Of a stretch of DNA of 64,000 nucleotides, positions 10,841 through 23,215 are shown piece after piece; position 1 is the first letter of the stretch; each line of letters starts with the position of its first letter. Below the pieces are notes generated by a model. That model was not told the origin of the DNA and did not search any database. It worked only from the letters and a program-made list of their open reading frames with translations. A program made the position numbers and the translations under genes. The DNA comes from Diphasiastrum complanatum (Eukaryota > Streptophyta > Lycopodiopsida > Lycopodiales > Lycopodiaceae): assembly GCA_029204225.1 (NCBI GenBank), contig CM055107.1:43629507-43693506 (forward strand), in the 5' to 3' direction.

Positions 10841-11265
10841 TGTCGGGGAGAGTTATGGACTCGGCTCATTACATTTGCCACGTCCATTTACATTTACTTT
10901 ACTTTATGCATAAGCAGGCCTTGGGTCCTTTTTTATTCATTATTGACACTTAGACTTTATGGTTGGCCTTGGGCCTTATTATTCATTATTTGGACATTTG
11001 GACATATTACTAGAGAGTGGGGGCCTTCTTGGAGGGCACACTATTATCCCTCCCAATTGGGCCACTGGAAGCTTTCTTTTTAGGGCTTCCTTTAGGCTAT
11101 AAGTAGGGAATGTGTGTCATTTGTTATTCAGCTATGATATTGATCTCTCCTCTTTAGTCTCTTTAAGCTCTCTTTCTTGCTTTCTAGGGTTAAGTCTTGC
11201 TTATGTGATGCTTTCATAGCTTAGCTCTAGATCAGTTGTGGTTGCACTCGTAACTCTGTTGAAGC
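10841..11265 (+). repeat. Probable 3' LTR of the gypsy element
   Basis: The segment starts TGTCGGGGAGAG shortly after the chromodomain stop and carries a TATA-like CTATAAGTAG near 11098, as expected for a gypsy LTR. The right border is uncertain and no partner LTR is present in the window. Confidence 0.5.
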
Positions 11266-12526
11266 TCTGGAGAAAAAAAAGAGGACCTTGTGCTTACGAA
11301 GTCTGTGAGATCATTATCCTCTCGTAAGAGCTTGGCTTCCTCTTCCCAAAAAGATGCCCAAACACCTGATTCCACTACTGGATCAGAGCTAATGTCAACT
11401 CCAAAGAGAAAACTTAGCACTTTGGAGAAAACCCAAGATGCATCCAAATCGAAAGACTTTAAATCAAAGCAAGCTAAAGGCGTACATCCTAGCTCCTCTA
11501 AGAGACCTCAGCCCTAGACCTCTAATTTAAATCTACTTGGGGCAAGAATTAATCTAGAGCCGGCTAGTAGAGATGTTGTGAAAATGCGCCAATTGATTCA
11601 TGAAACTAAAAAAATCCAAGCCACAACATTCATACTTGACATTGAAGTGATAGGCCCCCAATCATCGGTGATAGGCCCATGGAGGTGAGGGAGCCTAACT
11701 TCTCTCATGTACATAATTTAGAGATAAAATTCAAAGACCACACCCAAGCCATAGTTACTGCATTCATTGTCCTTGTGGACCCTGCTGACTGTCCAACAGT
11801 AGTAGATTTTGATATCCAGATTATATATACCTATATTTTTTTTGTTTTGGGCGGAATCCATAGCTTGCAAGCCAGAAAGGAGGTCTCCATTGAGTATCCT
11901 CATGTACAGTCATTTAGACAAGTTAGTGCTATATTTTTTGACAAGTTGACAGTTGAGAAAGCCAAGCTTCTTGCCTGGGATCATAATATCAACCAAGATT
12001 ACAGGTTAAAGATGAACGTTATGTCATATTTTTTCATAAAGAGTACATGAGGCTTCACAAAGGAGCCAAAACAAATATACAATTGAAGTGCCTTTGTACA
12101 CAGAAGACTGGGCATCCATTTGATGGAAAAAATCCAACCTCCTCACGAAGTATGACAATTTTTTCCAATTGGCCTTCCGAAAAGGGCAGGTAATTTTTGT
12201 TCTTATGACTCTTTCTATTATTTTATTTTCTTAAATCAAATCACAATCCTTTAACAAATTATTTTTTGTTTCAAATTTGGGACCTCGTCGATAAAATTTT
12301 TGACAAGTGGGACAGATTTGAAATAAAAGGACAACTTCCAAAAGGGTCGTCCTCCAACAAAAAATTTTTTCACACAATCCACTCTTGCTCCCATCCCCCA
12401 AGATATGGGGATATCAGAGTGGAAGAATATGCAAGACATCCCATCAAAGGATGTGGTTGTGAGTGTCCCGTCGAGAGTTGTCGATGGATAGCTCAGCCTT
12501 ACTGAGACGAGAAAAGAATTTCAAAG

Positions 12527-12606
12527 GTAATTTTGATTTTCTAAATCAAGATTCTTATTTTTATCTCATTTGCAAAAACTTGGATCTAATCATTGATTAT
12601 TTTCAG
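12527..12606 (+). other. Putative intron
   Basis: AAAG|GTAATTTT at the left end and a T-rich tract ending TTTTCAG at 12606 make a typical short plant intron of 80 nt between two coding-like blocks of the decayed gene. Confidence 0.5.
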
Positions 12607-12789
12607 AGACAAGCTTTTCATAAAAGTGCAAGAGGCTATAGTAAAGAGCCTGAACTGCAAGGATTGGGAGGAATGCCAAGGGTGCCAAACAACTCAAAAG
12701 ATGAAGAGCTGCAAAGATTTCTTATTTTATTCAGAGATATGGTAAGCTTTTTTACAGAAATTGACTTCAAATTACCAATTTGTGAATAT

Positions 12790-13118
12790 TGTTTATGCTA
12801 AGCATGGGCATTTGTTCTTAACTATTTTTTAGATTGTTAGTTTGACATCATTATTCATGCTTAGCATAAGTTTTATCACTTTTAATTACAATTTTTGCAT
12901 TTGAGAGACCCATGCTTAGCATAGGTGTACTTATGATATCCTTACTTCTCTTTTGGATAATTGTTTTTAGGATTATCATTCATGCTTAGCATAAGTGTAT
13001 TTCTAATGTCAATTATTTTCTTTTATATTATTACTTTTTAAGATCATCATTCATGCTTAACATAAGTTTATGTCACTAGTAACAATTTTTACATTTGAAT
13101 GTCATGCTTAGCATAAGT
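12790..13118. repeat. Spaced repeat of the ATGCTTAGCATAAGT motif
   Basis: The motif or a close variant occurs near 12856, 12909, 12982, 13050 and 13103. An inverted variant (ATGCTAAGCAT) sits near 12795. Spacing is about 50-75 nt and the intervening DNA is partly similar (T-rich, then ATCATTCATGCTTAGC), so this is a degenerate tandem array. It lies in what appears to be a long intron of the decayed gene. The core ATGCTTAGCAT is itself nearly palindromic. Confidence 0.7.
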
Positions 13119-13166
13119 GGATTTCTACTCTTGTCAAATCTTTATATATATATGTATATATCAGAC

Positions 13167-13305
<139 letters not shown>

Positions 13306-13739
13306 TATTTGTGTGGGTGTGTGTGATGAGATGATCCCAAAGAAACGTTTTATTCCCAGTCTATTGATGATCCTCCTTGTTTTTATATAGTACTACAAGG
13401 TGATGCCAAAGATATTTCCAAGTTTATCGAAAGAAGACTTACACTCTCTGCATCGCTGATATTCCATACGGCCTCAAACTTGCGAGCTCATTGAATGATG
13501 ATCGCTCGTTTAAGTACACCGAAGTAAAAGATGTTGCTAGTTTTCTGGAGATCACTACAGCTCCACTCTAGAAAATAGTAATATTTCACTCTAGTTGGCA
13601 ACAAGTAGGTGTTCACAAGGCCCTACTGAAAGTTTGCAATGCAAGGATAGAGAATGCCATTTGATAAGCATTGTTTTTAATTAAACATATATATTTACAA
13701 GTCTTTTTAATATTTTTAAACATATTACATTATTCGGTG

Positions 13740-14145
13740 GCCGATATTTTGTATAGAGCCAAGACATTTAAGACTTGGGTTGGATGGAATTAATCCTCAT
13801 GACCATTGATCTTCTACTTGGACAACATGGCAAGTGATGCTTGTGAATTACAACATCCCTCCATGGATGACAATGAAAAAAGGTCATCTTTTACTTGCTC
13901 TCGTCATTCCCGGTCGTTACAAAATACAAAACATGGATGTCTATCTAGAACCTATTGTTGAGGAGTTTCAAATTCTTTGGAGAGGGAGTCATGTATACGA
14001 CATTTCACTTCCTATCGGATCTCGAGAATTTGGACTAAAAGGTATTCTGATGTGGACAATGCATGATTATCCTAGATTGGGTGAGTGTAGCAATTTTTTT
14101 ACTTCCGGATACCATGCTTGTAATATATGTGGAAGTAAAACATAA
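13740..14145 (+). pseudogene. CACTA (En/Spm) TNP2-type transposase fragment
   Basis: The frame reads VNYNIPPWMTMKKGHLLLAL, VYLEPIVEEFQILW, GILMWTMHDYPRLGECS, then a Cys pair (HACNICGSKT). This order (NLPPW, hydrophobic block, DVYLxPL, LWTxxDFPAYG, CPxCG) is the hallmark of the plant TNP2-like transposase. Related residues upstream (LGLDGINPHD) suggest it begins near 13740. The family's DNA-cleavage protein is normally far longer. The fragment is cut off on the right at about 14146 by copia pol sequence. Confidence 0.85.
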
Positions 14146-16655
14146 GGTCTATCTTGTATATGCATCATAACAATATGGTCAATGACATGAGTATTAATAT
14201 TGTCTCCAGCAAAAATCAAACTATCTGTGAAATGTGCTTACTAGAAAAACAACCTAAAACAAAATTTTCAAAAGGACAAGCCAAAAGAGCTAAGTCCATT
14301 TCTGAATTAATCCATAGTGATTTATGTCGTCCTATGAGCATGCCCTCTTTGGATCAGGCTTTATATTTCATCATTTTTATTTATGACCTCTCCAGATTCA
14401 CCAGAATTATGTTCATAAAGAACAAGTCTAAGGCATTCAACTTTTTCAGAGAATTCAAACAGTTTGTTGAGACCCAAACTGCTCAAAGAATCAAGACCTA
14501 TGGTCTGATTCAGGGGGAGAGTACATGTTTGATGTCGAGCATTATTGGAAGTTGCACGATCCAATGCTCAGTTACCCAAGAAATTTTGGGCTGAAGTAAT
14601 TTCCACAGCCTGCTATCTGCAAAATTATTCCAGCACAGGCAGTTGACTCCAAAACTCCATTTGAAGCCTACTATGGCTACAAACCAAGTCTTAAACACCT
14701 TTGTGTGTTTGGATGTCTCTGCTGTGCACAAATACCATTTGATCTGAGAAAGAAACTAGACCCATTAAGCTGAAAGTATATTTTCATTGGCTACTCAAAA
14801 TCACATAAGGCATATTATAATGTTGATACAGGTCAAATCTTAGTCAATCGAGATGTTGTCTTCCTTGAAGACAAGTTTTATGATTTTAAGCAGAAGTAGC
14901 AAATGCAGGAGTTTGTCCCAACAAATCCATTTACCATTGATAGGCCCAAACCTATGACTGTTCAATCACAAGCTGAAGACTTTCCAGTCATTCACCCAGG
15001 AGAGACATCTACTCAGGATCCTATAGTTCAAAGATCTACACAACAACGGCAACAACCTGATCATTTCATCCCTCAAGCGTTCACATCAGTCATGATGAAC
15101 CTGCCAAATGAAAAGCTATCATGGACGCTGAGTACCATTCATTAATGAAGAACAAGACTTGGAATCTTGTTAATCCTCCAGCGGGTATAAAACCAATTGA
15201 CACTAAGTGGATCTTCAAGTTAAAGCTTAAGCCAGATGGATCAATATCCAAATGGAAAGCTTGCTTAGTGGTTAAAGGATTTGAGCAAGTTTATGGAATA
15301 TATTACACTGACACTTTCAGTCTAGTGATAAAGCATCAATATATTTGAACCTTACTGGCTATAATTGTTGCAGAGAATCTAGACATTCATCAGAGGGATG
15401 TCCAGACAACATTCCTTCAAGGATATATACAAGAAGATATTTTCATTTATCAACCAGAAAGTTATGTGTTTCAAGGCCGAGAGCATATGGTATGTAAATT
15501 TCAAAAGGCACTTTATGGCCTCAATCAAGCTCTAAGGCCTGGTATGAAAGACTTAGTCATTTCTTGTTGCAGCACAATTATACTTCTTGCTCCGCAGAGT
15601 CAAATGCATATCTCAAGTATAAATGATCAAGCTATGTCATAATAGCATTATATGCTGATGATTCATTAATTATTAGTGATTCAAATCAATTACTGCATGA
15701 AATAAAATCTTTGCTTTCATCAGAATTTGAGATGACTGATTTAGGCCCAGTTCATTACCTACTCAATGTGGAGGTCACCAGAGATCGTGCAAGCAGAAGG
15801 ATCGCTATAACCCAAGAATCCTATTTAATTAATGTACTTCACATATATGGCATGGAAGACTGTAAACCGATAGAGTCACCCATGGATCCAAGATCCAAAC
15901 TATCAAAAGACATGTGCCCCAAAACTGATGCAGAATAGAAAGAAATATGTAGATATCTTTATTAGTCCATAATCAGATCGATAATGTATGCTATGATCTG
16001 CACACGACCTGATCTAGCATATGCGGTATGCACATTGTCTCAATACATGTCCAATCCAGGCCTACAATATTGGAAGGCTCTACAAAGAGTATTGAAGTAC
16101 ATTCAAGCTACGAAGCACTATGCTTTGTACTATAATGGTAACACAGAAGCTGCACTTACTTTAATTACATATTCAGATTCAAATTGGGCAGGAGACGTGG
16201 ATACCAAAAAGTCCACATCATGTTATGTTTGTTTCCTTTTCAGGAGGACCCATTTCATGGAACAGTAGAAAGAAAAAATACATTTCATTGTTCTCTACAG
16301 AATCTGAATATGTTGCAGCTACATCAACAGTGAAGGAGATTATTTGGCTAAGAAGGTTGCTACAAGGTCTGTATTTTCCACAGATCAGTCCATCTATACT
16401 CCAGTGCGACAATCAGAGTTGTATAGCTCTATCTCTGAACCACAAACTCATTCTAGAACCGAACATATAGAAGTTTAATTTCATTTTCTTAGAGAGAAAG
16501 TTCAAAATAAAGATGTTGTACTAAGTTACTATCATACAGCCAGTATGTTGGCTAACATTTGACAAATCCATTGTCAAGAGAGAAACATTCTACTTTGGTA
16601 GGTATGTTAAAACTTAACTTAAATTCAGATTCATAGTAGTAAGCCTAAGGGGGAG
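14146..16655 (+). mobile_element. Copia element G, 5'-truncated and decayed
   Basis: A degenerate copia polyprotein starts in the pre-integrase region (CEMCLLEKQ, ELIHSDLCRP at 14154-14594). It continues through the integrase C-terminal region (14640-14900), reverse transcriptase pieces (KPIDTKWIFKLKLKPDGS at 15121-15348; TDLGPVHYLLNVEV at 15711-15938) and RNase H (RPDLAYAVCTLSQ at 15984-16268; STESEYVAATSTVKE at 16225-16470), with many stops and shifts. It ends in a polypurine tract (AAGGGGGAG, 16647-16655) before an LTR. The 5' half is missing and the left border abuts the CACTA fragment. Confidence 0.85.
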
Positions 16656-17740
16656 TGTTGGAATTAATCTTACTCCTACTCATCCTTACTGCCCTCCTTT
16701 ATACTCAAGGAAATCACTCTCGTAAAGGAATCTGCAAAAATAAACTGTTTTTTCAAACAGTCTACAGAAATACACGTAAAGCTTCGACACTAAAAAACCG
16801 CAAGTGCAATGTGAAATCATAAGAGACCAAAGAAAACCGCAAATTCACCACTTGCGGCCAACTTGCGAAGACTGTAGCTTACCCTGAGGCACTACTGTTA
16901 CGAGCTCGTAACCAGTGCCGAACCCCAGAGAACACAGATAGGTCAGATACCACAGTCAAGGTCGTGTCCAGTGTACACGACCAACAGGGCAAGACAATGT
17001 GAGTAGTGTGTCCCAACATGGTCCATAGCTATGGCGGGCCTAACACAGTCTAGGAACCCTGTCAGCAGGATAGGGCCCCCAGTTGGGTCCGACGTGCATG
17101 CTACCAGTCCTCACACTGGGCTAGGAGGGGCTTACTCTATATCAGGGAGTAGGCAAGGTTGGGTGGATCAGTTAGTGTTTGCCCTACTATGGTGTTAGGA
17201 TCTATAACAACTGCCAAGACACCTACGAAGTGAACGAATGGCAGACTGATGGAAGGAAACCGCCAAGTCAACGATTGCGGTTGCATGCGGCTATGAGCAC
17301 ACTGCAATATCACGCTCATGCTGTCACCTACAAAGGAGATTGTCGCACATGTCTACATATTCACACTCCACTACAATAATCGATCTATAGATCAGTACTA
17401 AGGACTGTTAATGATCTTTGAACTCTGTGAATAGACTAACATTAGTTCATTCAACAACTATATAAGCCAATGAGCAGTCAGAAGATATGATCGATCAATC
17501 TACGTGTTGCCAGAGAAACGGCCAAAATCGATCTTCTAGTAGCTGACTCCTCAAACATAGTGATCATTTAGAAAGAATTAAAGAGTATTAAAAAAGATAG
17601 CAACTATTTGCTCACGTGCTTCACGCTATTGTTTTGTGATCTGATTGTTGTTACTACAATACTTTTTATATAGAAGCGCAATTTTTCATAACAATTGAAT
17701 TCATGTTGAATGCTCGTGATTAATGCTTGTCACTCTTTCT
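16656..17740 (+). repeat. 3' LTR of copia element G (right border uncertain)
   Basis: TGTTGGAATTAATC follows the polypurine tract directly, which is a classic copia 3' LTR start. The sequence is non-coding. The right border is estimated because no partner LTR exists in the window. Confidence 0.5.
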
Positions 17741-17759
17741 CCTCGATTATCATAACCTA

Positions 17760-18657
17760 TTAATGAGGATATGTATGATATTCATTGATGCCTAATTGAT
17801 TTACATTTCTTTCTATCATCAACAAAGAAGAGCACGGTTGTCTACAACACCTCGACCTTTCTGCTACGGCCAAAGAAGAACATGTCGTAAAATAGTAAGG
17901 TTGACAGAGATGAGTGACTGATATCAGATTAGTAGAGATCTGATAGAAACAGAACTCTGATATCAAATTGAAAATGGTGTAGTAGCAGTGGAAGTTGATA
18001 ACAGATGGTGAATGGATCAGAAGTGCAATACTTACCAGCAAAGCATTTAAGATGAATAGATCAGACAATGTTCAAGAAAACAACAACCATGTGGAAAAAA
18101 TTGCACTCTAATTTGATATAAAAAATGAGCACAGAAGCATGAAGCTGGCCACGAGAGAGTAGGGCGCAACACTTCAACTGATAGATTGATTAACTATAGA
18201 ATAATGCCAACAAGATGATAACCTGATCAGGGTGTTGAATCCATTGTAGATCTTCATTGATGATTGGATGTCAGTTGATCAGTACATTAAAAGCTAATCT
18301 ACTTAATTAACTACATCTGTCCTACAGTAGGTAGCCGCCATTTTATAGTGAATGTATGTACAGAGGTAGGTGGACTGTCAATGTCGCGACGTGGGTCGGA
18401 TTTCTGAGTATATAGTATTAAATTTTACAAAGGTCAAAAAAAATATATTAAGCCAAGGTTGAAAAATTTAGACTTGATTCAACCCGATCCAAGGTCAGAA
18501 AATTTAGATTCGATCCGATCTTGAATTTCAATCTTCTGTTTAAAATATTCGAGTCTTCCTCTTCCTCCTTTTTTTGTTTGTTTTCAAGGATAAATATATA
18601 TAGGTTTCAGGATGCTCATTACCTAATGGATTTTGGGATTGAGCATGAATTCCAACA
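17760..18657 (-). repeat. 3' LTR of copia element I (left border uncertain)
   Basis: On the minus strand the sequence starts TGTTGGAATTCATGC at 18657, preceded by a polypurine tract (complement of 18658-18669). The LTR extends left for an unknown length. A section near 18400-18540 is AT-rich with short internal repeats. Confidence 0.45.
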
Positions 18658-18985
18658 CTCCCCCTTAATGTGGATCCTGAAAATTTTCAATCTTTAGATT
18701 TAGCAGATTGTTAAATCTGAGATGGTGCTCTTTTGATAGTGCCTTTGTGAAATAATCTCTTGCCATAAACTCTATCCCGTAGTAAACCAAGAAATTTCTT
18801 TGTCTTGCACTTTCTTTCTAGGGTAGTGATACCTGATTTCGATATGCTTACTTTGAGAATGAAATCTCGGATTTAGAGATAGTGCGATTGTGCTTTGATT
18901 GTCATAGTAGATGATCGTTGGATGTGATTGAATAAGGTTGATATCTGCATGATGAGAATGCAAGAAATGCACTCAAAAAATGCAA
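18658..18985 (-). pseudogene. Copia element I, RNase H C-terminal fragment
   Basis: The minus-strand frame at 18772-18972 reads YYDNQSTIALSLNPRFHSQSKHIEIRYHY, a copia RNase H C-terminus. It lies in the right place and orientation next to the polypurine tract and LTR start at 18657. Everything upstream of this piece is missing. Confidence 0.8.
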
Positions 18986-19099
18986 ATTCTAGCTATAAAA
19001 CTCGGGTGACAAACTGTTGAACAGAATCTCGAACGATTCGGAAAACTGTCTCGAAACTCGAATTATTTCTGTTTTGCATGCTCTGTAACACAAGCAAAC

Positions 19100-20157
19100 A
19101 AAACCAGACAAATTCTAAACAAAAACAAAACAAAATGAAGCGAAGCGAAACTTAAACGAGCACTATCATTGATTCATGTTGGAAGCACAAATCGCGAAAC
19201 GAAATGAAACGAAACGAAACGAAATAATTTGCAACAAGATCAATCAAGCTCTTAACGAGACGAGACAAGACGAAACGAAATAGGATGAAACAAAACGAAA
19301 CCTAGGTGAGCTCTGTAATTGATTTACCCTTGTAGCCAAGTGATTGTGAAGCGAAACAAAGCACAAAGCGAAAGGATTCGTGAAAGAAATTAGTTCATCA
19401 GAAATTCAGATATAACTGCTAGTCACTACCAACTATATCACTCCTACAATACTTCAGAGAGTAGACAGACACAACTGATCTACATTAACAGATTAATGTA
19501 GCATTCAACAATATCAAACCAATGTGCAAAAATTGAGTGAACAAGCAAATTAGACACACGAATAGTAAAAGACAAATTTACATTCAAGATCATACAATCA
19601 TTTAGATTAATAAAGTGGACAACAACTACAATATCATTTATTGATTTTTCTGATTCTTCGAGCACTACATGACAGATCCATGCAGTGCGTTGGCGTGAGA
19701 GAAATACTGTTCTCTCACAAATTCGAGTCTCGCTTATTAACAAACTTCTGTATCTACAGATCTTATTATAGAAATTGTCTCGCACGCAGGTGGACTATAT
19801 TTTGAATATTTTCGTCTTTTGATTCTTGTCTTGCTTACTAGCATTAGACTTACTGTATTATGCATCAACCAAAAAGTATATAGTTCGTGAACAATTTTGT
19901 GTCGTGTCTTGTAACTTATAGATTAGAAAGATTAAATATCTAAAATTAATCGCGAATTACAAGAGTGGCAGATTAGCCATGATTTAAAACACTTCTGATG
20001 ATGTCATGATATCAAATCAGATATCTGCATCCCATGGCACTTGGTTGATCTTGTTGGCTGTTCATGGAGCACGATTGATTTTGTGTCATGTCGTGTCATG
20101 TCATCTTTTGACAAAGGTTCAAAATTGAAAGCTAGCAAAGCTTTGGCATTAGAAACA
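19100..20157 (-). repeat. 3' LTR of copia element B, with (CGAAA)n-type tract
   Basis: On the minus strand the LTR begins TGTTTCTAATGCC at 20157. Large parts (19430-19850) match the LTR at 61381-61790, for example GCACTACATG followed by TGCGTTGGC and a TCTCTCAC block. The outer end (19130-19310) is rich in CGAAA/CGAGA pentamers. The left border is approximate. Confidence 0.65.
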
Positions 20158-21105
20158 AAATTTTGCTTCAGCTCCCTCTCAAAGCATGATAGCTTGACGA
20201 CTCCAAGGCTGCTCCTCTGTCTCTCGAATAGACCTTTCTTTGGGGCCTTTGTGAAAATGTCAGCGACCATGTCTTTCATTCCAATGAAGGTTTTGAGATG
20301 TCATTCTTCACTTCAGCAATCAGCTCCTCACTCTTGTAGAGTATCAGAGTGTCGTCCACTACACAACCACAATAATGATCTTCCCATCTGTAATTCTCAC
20401 ACACACATTGGAATCAACCATCAGTGGCTTGAATCCCAATGATTTTAGGGCTTGATCCTTCTTTTTGTACCATTGTCGAGCTAACTACTTCAAACCATAG
20501 ATGAGCTATGCATTCTGCATGCATAATCAGGAAGTGAATTTGAGACATAACCTAGGGGTTGATCCATGTAGATCTCTTCATCTAACTCATCATGCAAGAA
20601 GGTTGTCTTCTCATCCACAATGTCGATCTTGAGGTCATAAGTAGTTGCATATGCAAATAATAAACGTAGGGATTAATTTTTCACGACAGGAGAGAAGGTT
20701 TCAAAATAATCAATACCATATCTCTGAGAGAATCCCTTCGCTACCAGTCTTGCCTTGTATTTCGAGACATCCCCATCTGGTCCATATTTGAACTTGTAAA
20801 CTCATTTTCATTTTACAGCCTTTCGCTTATCTGGTAATGGCTGCAATGTCCATACATGGTTCTTCCTCATGGATTCCATCTCCTTGTTCATGGCTTGGAT
20901 CCATTTGTCCTTCTATGGACATTCAATTGCTTTCTCGAAATTTTGTGGTTCGCCACTGAATCCACAAAACTCTTATGATGTAGAAGCAGAACTGTCTGGC
21001 ACATATCTTGCTAGCGCTCTTCATTTTCTTGTCAACCTTCTAGGATATCCTTCTAGGACAACAATGCCTTTGCCTTCATCTACTGCTATAGGATAGGACT
21101 TTTGG
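20158..21105 (-). pseudogene. Copia element B, pol remnants with internal deletion
   Basis: Minus-strand pieces include the polyprotein end (MVADIFTKAPKKGLFERQRSSLGVVKL, about 20180-20279). They are followed closely by reverse transcriptase (VDEKTTFLHDELDEEIYMDQP near 20560-20640) and the segment before it (MESMRKNHVWTLQPLPD near 20830-20900). The catalytic RT block and most of RNase H are missing between them, so this is an internally deleted copy. Same family as elements E and F. Confidence 0.7.
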
Positions 21106-21109
21106 CATT

Positions 21110-21540
21110 TTAATACTATAACAATAGAAATCTAACCATTTATGACGGTTGATATTCAAATAGACGGTACGGTTTCTAGGCTCAAATAAATATTGTCTGT
21201 GAATATTTCACGACAGTCTGTCTCTTTGTCTCAGCTTCATGTCTCGCGAATTGTTCGCGACACTTGTCTCTTCGTGACATTTTCGTCTTTCACAAATTGT
21301 TTGCGATAGATGACAATTTTTGAGCTTGAAAGAAGCTAGAATATTTTGCGAACTATTCGAGATGATTTCGTGACATCTGAGACTTGAACAAGACATTGTT
21401 TCACAAATCTTTCGTGAATCTTTCGAGTTGGTCACGAATAGAAAAGTTTCGAGTTCCCGCTTGTTTCTTTCTCATCCTTTGTCAAGTAGACTGCACGCTT
21501 GTTGGTAGAATCAAGATCTATCTGATCAATTGTTCTACAA
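21110..21540 (-). repeat. Probable 3' LTR of copia element C
   Basis: On the minus strand TGTAGAACAATTG begins at about 21540, just after the polyprotein end. The sequence is rich in TTCGCGAA-like dyads (CGAACTATTCGAGATG, TCGCGAATTGTTCGCGA). Borders are approximate. Confidence 0.4.
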
Positions 21541-21547
21541 CTCTCTC

Positions 21548-23200
21548 TCAAAGTGGCAGTTGGATTAACCCCAATCTTCTTCGCTGCTTCTCGAACAAGG
21601 CTTTACTTAGTGGCTTTGTAAAGATATGAGCTATCATTTCCTCTGTGCGTATGAAGACTATTTTTAGTATCTTCTTCTCGACCAAGTCCCGAATCACATG
21701 ATACTTGATAGCTATGTGCTTCATTTTCGAGTGAAATACAAGATCTTTTGTAAGATAGATTGCTGAAGTATTATCCATTAACAAGACATAAGGTTCAGAA
21801 CTACATTCATCAAATCCTTCCAATATCTGTTTAATCCAGATCAGCTCTTTGTCATCTTGGTTGCCGCTATATATTCCGATTCATAGGAAGATTGAGCTAC
21901 TGTTGTTTGTTTCTTGCTAATCCAGAGTATGGTTGCGCCAGATGCTAGAGTACAACCTCTTGAAATACTTCTATTATCATCCTTCATGGATGCCCAGCTT
22001 GCGTCACCATACGATTAAATGTGAAATCCAACTTTATTTGAATAACACAATCCATAGTCTTTCATTTCCTGGAAATATTGTAGTACTCTCTTTGCCAACT
22101 TCCAATGTAATGATCCTGGGTTCTGATTATATTGGCTCAGCCTGTATACTACAAACGCTAATTTTAATTCTTAAGTCACTGATAGTTATTATTGTCACTT
22201 AGACTAACTTCCACATGGATTCCCAAGGGAAAGCTAGTCCCACTATGGACAAGCTTGATGGAGCCAATTACCATCTATGGAAATTTAAGATGAAAATTGT
22301 GCTAATGGCTAAAGAGTTGTATGATGTTATCGCAGGTGCAGAGACAAGACCTGAAGCCGACGATGTTCAGGCTTGGTGTTGTCTGCTAGATATAACAACG
22401 ATCCAATCAGCCTATGATAGGGTGTTTTGGCCATTCGTTCTTCTTCCTTGAGAGTCTGCGGACCATCTGGATTGCTCAATATTGTTCTAGGTATCATGGG
22501 AGTATGCACACCTTTGCATTCGAGCATGTTGAGGTCTTCAATGATCTTTAGAGTGTACTTTTAATGGTGAAGATACAACTTACCACCTTCAAAGTCTCTA
22601 ACGATCTGCAAACCTAGATAGATTTTAGCATCTCCTAGGTCGACGATCTCAAATATTTCAAAAATGCCTCTTTTGACATCTGAAATTAACTTATCTCTTC
22701 TTGAGAAGATAAGTGTGTCATCTACATAAACAGCTAAAATGATTATTTCTTTTTGGACATATTTGATATAGACATTTGATTCAGCAAATAGAGGTTTGAA
22801 GCCTATGGAACATAGTGCTTTGTCCTTCTTTCTATACCATTGTCTCGCTATCTGTTTGGGACCATAAATGCTTTTTATTCATGTGACATCCGTATTCAGG
22901 ATATTCGTGGCCTACAAAACTAAGTGGTTGGTCCATGAAATAACAAATGAGTTCATGTATGTTTGAATACTGGTGGGAAAGTGTCAGTGTAGTCGATCCC
23001 ATACTTCTGTGAAAATCCTTTAGCAACCAACATTGCCTTGTATATGATGTTTTCTCCATCAAGACCTTATAGATCCACTTGCACTTGACTGGTTTTTGGC
23101 CATCAGGTATAGGTGCAAGTGTCCATATATTGTTATTGTACATGGATGACATTTCGTCCTCCATTGTTTGAATCCAGCGATCTGTATCTGGTCCATCTAT
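21548..23200 (-). pseudogene. Copia element C, decayed pol carrying an inverted gag piece
   Basis: The minus strand encodes RNase H (VLLMDNTSAIYLTKDLVFHS at 21548-21823; a further RNase H region to 22150) and reverse transcriptase parts (PYHRLIGSLLYLADNTKP at 22365-22527; [16 protein letters not shown] at 22832-23164). Between them, about 22160-22365 is plus-strand gag sequence. Many stops are present. Upstream domains (integrase, protease) are absent. Confidence 0.75.
22215..22365 (+). pseudogene. Inverted copia gag N-terminal fragment
   Basis: The frame starts MDSQGKASPTMDKLDGANYH and continues with WKFKMKIVLMAKELYDVI, the standard N-terminus of a copia gag. At about 22365 it changes abruptly into minus-strand reverse transcriptase. 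It is therefore an inverted piece inside element C. Confidence 0.8.
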
Positions 23201-23215
23201 AACTTCACAAATTAT

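Noticed and set aside
12790-13118. Possible CRISPR-like array
   Set aside because: Repeats are short, degenerate and irregularly spaced, one is inverted, and the setting is a plant genome.
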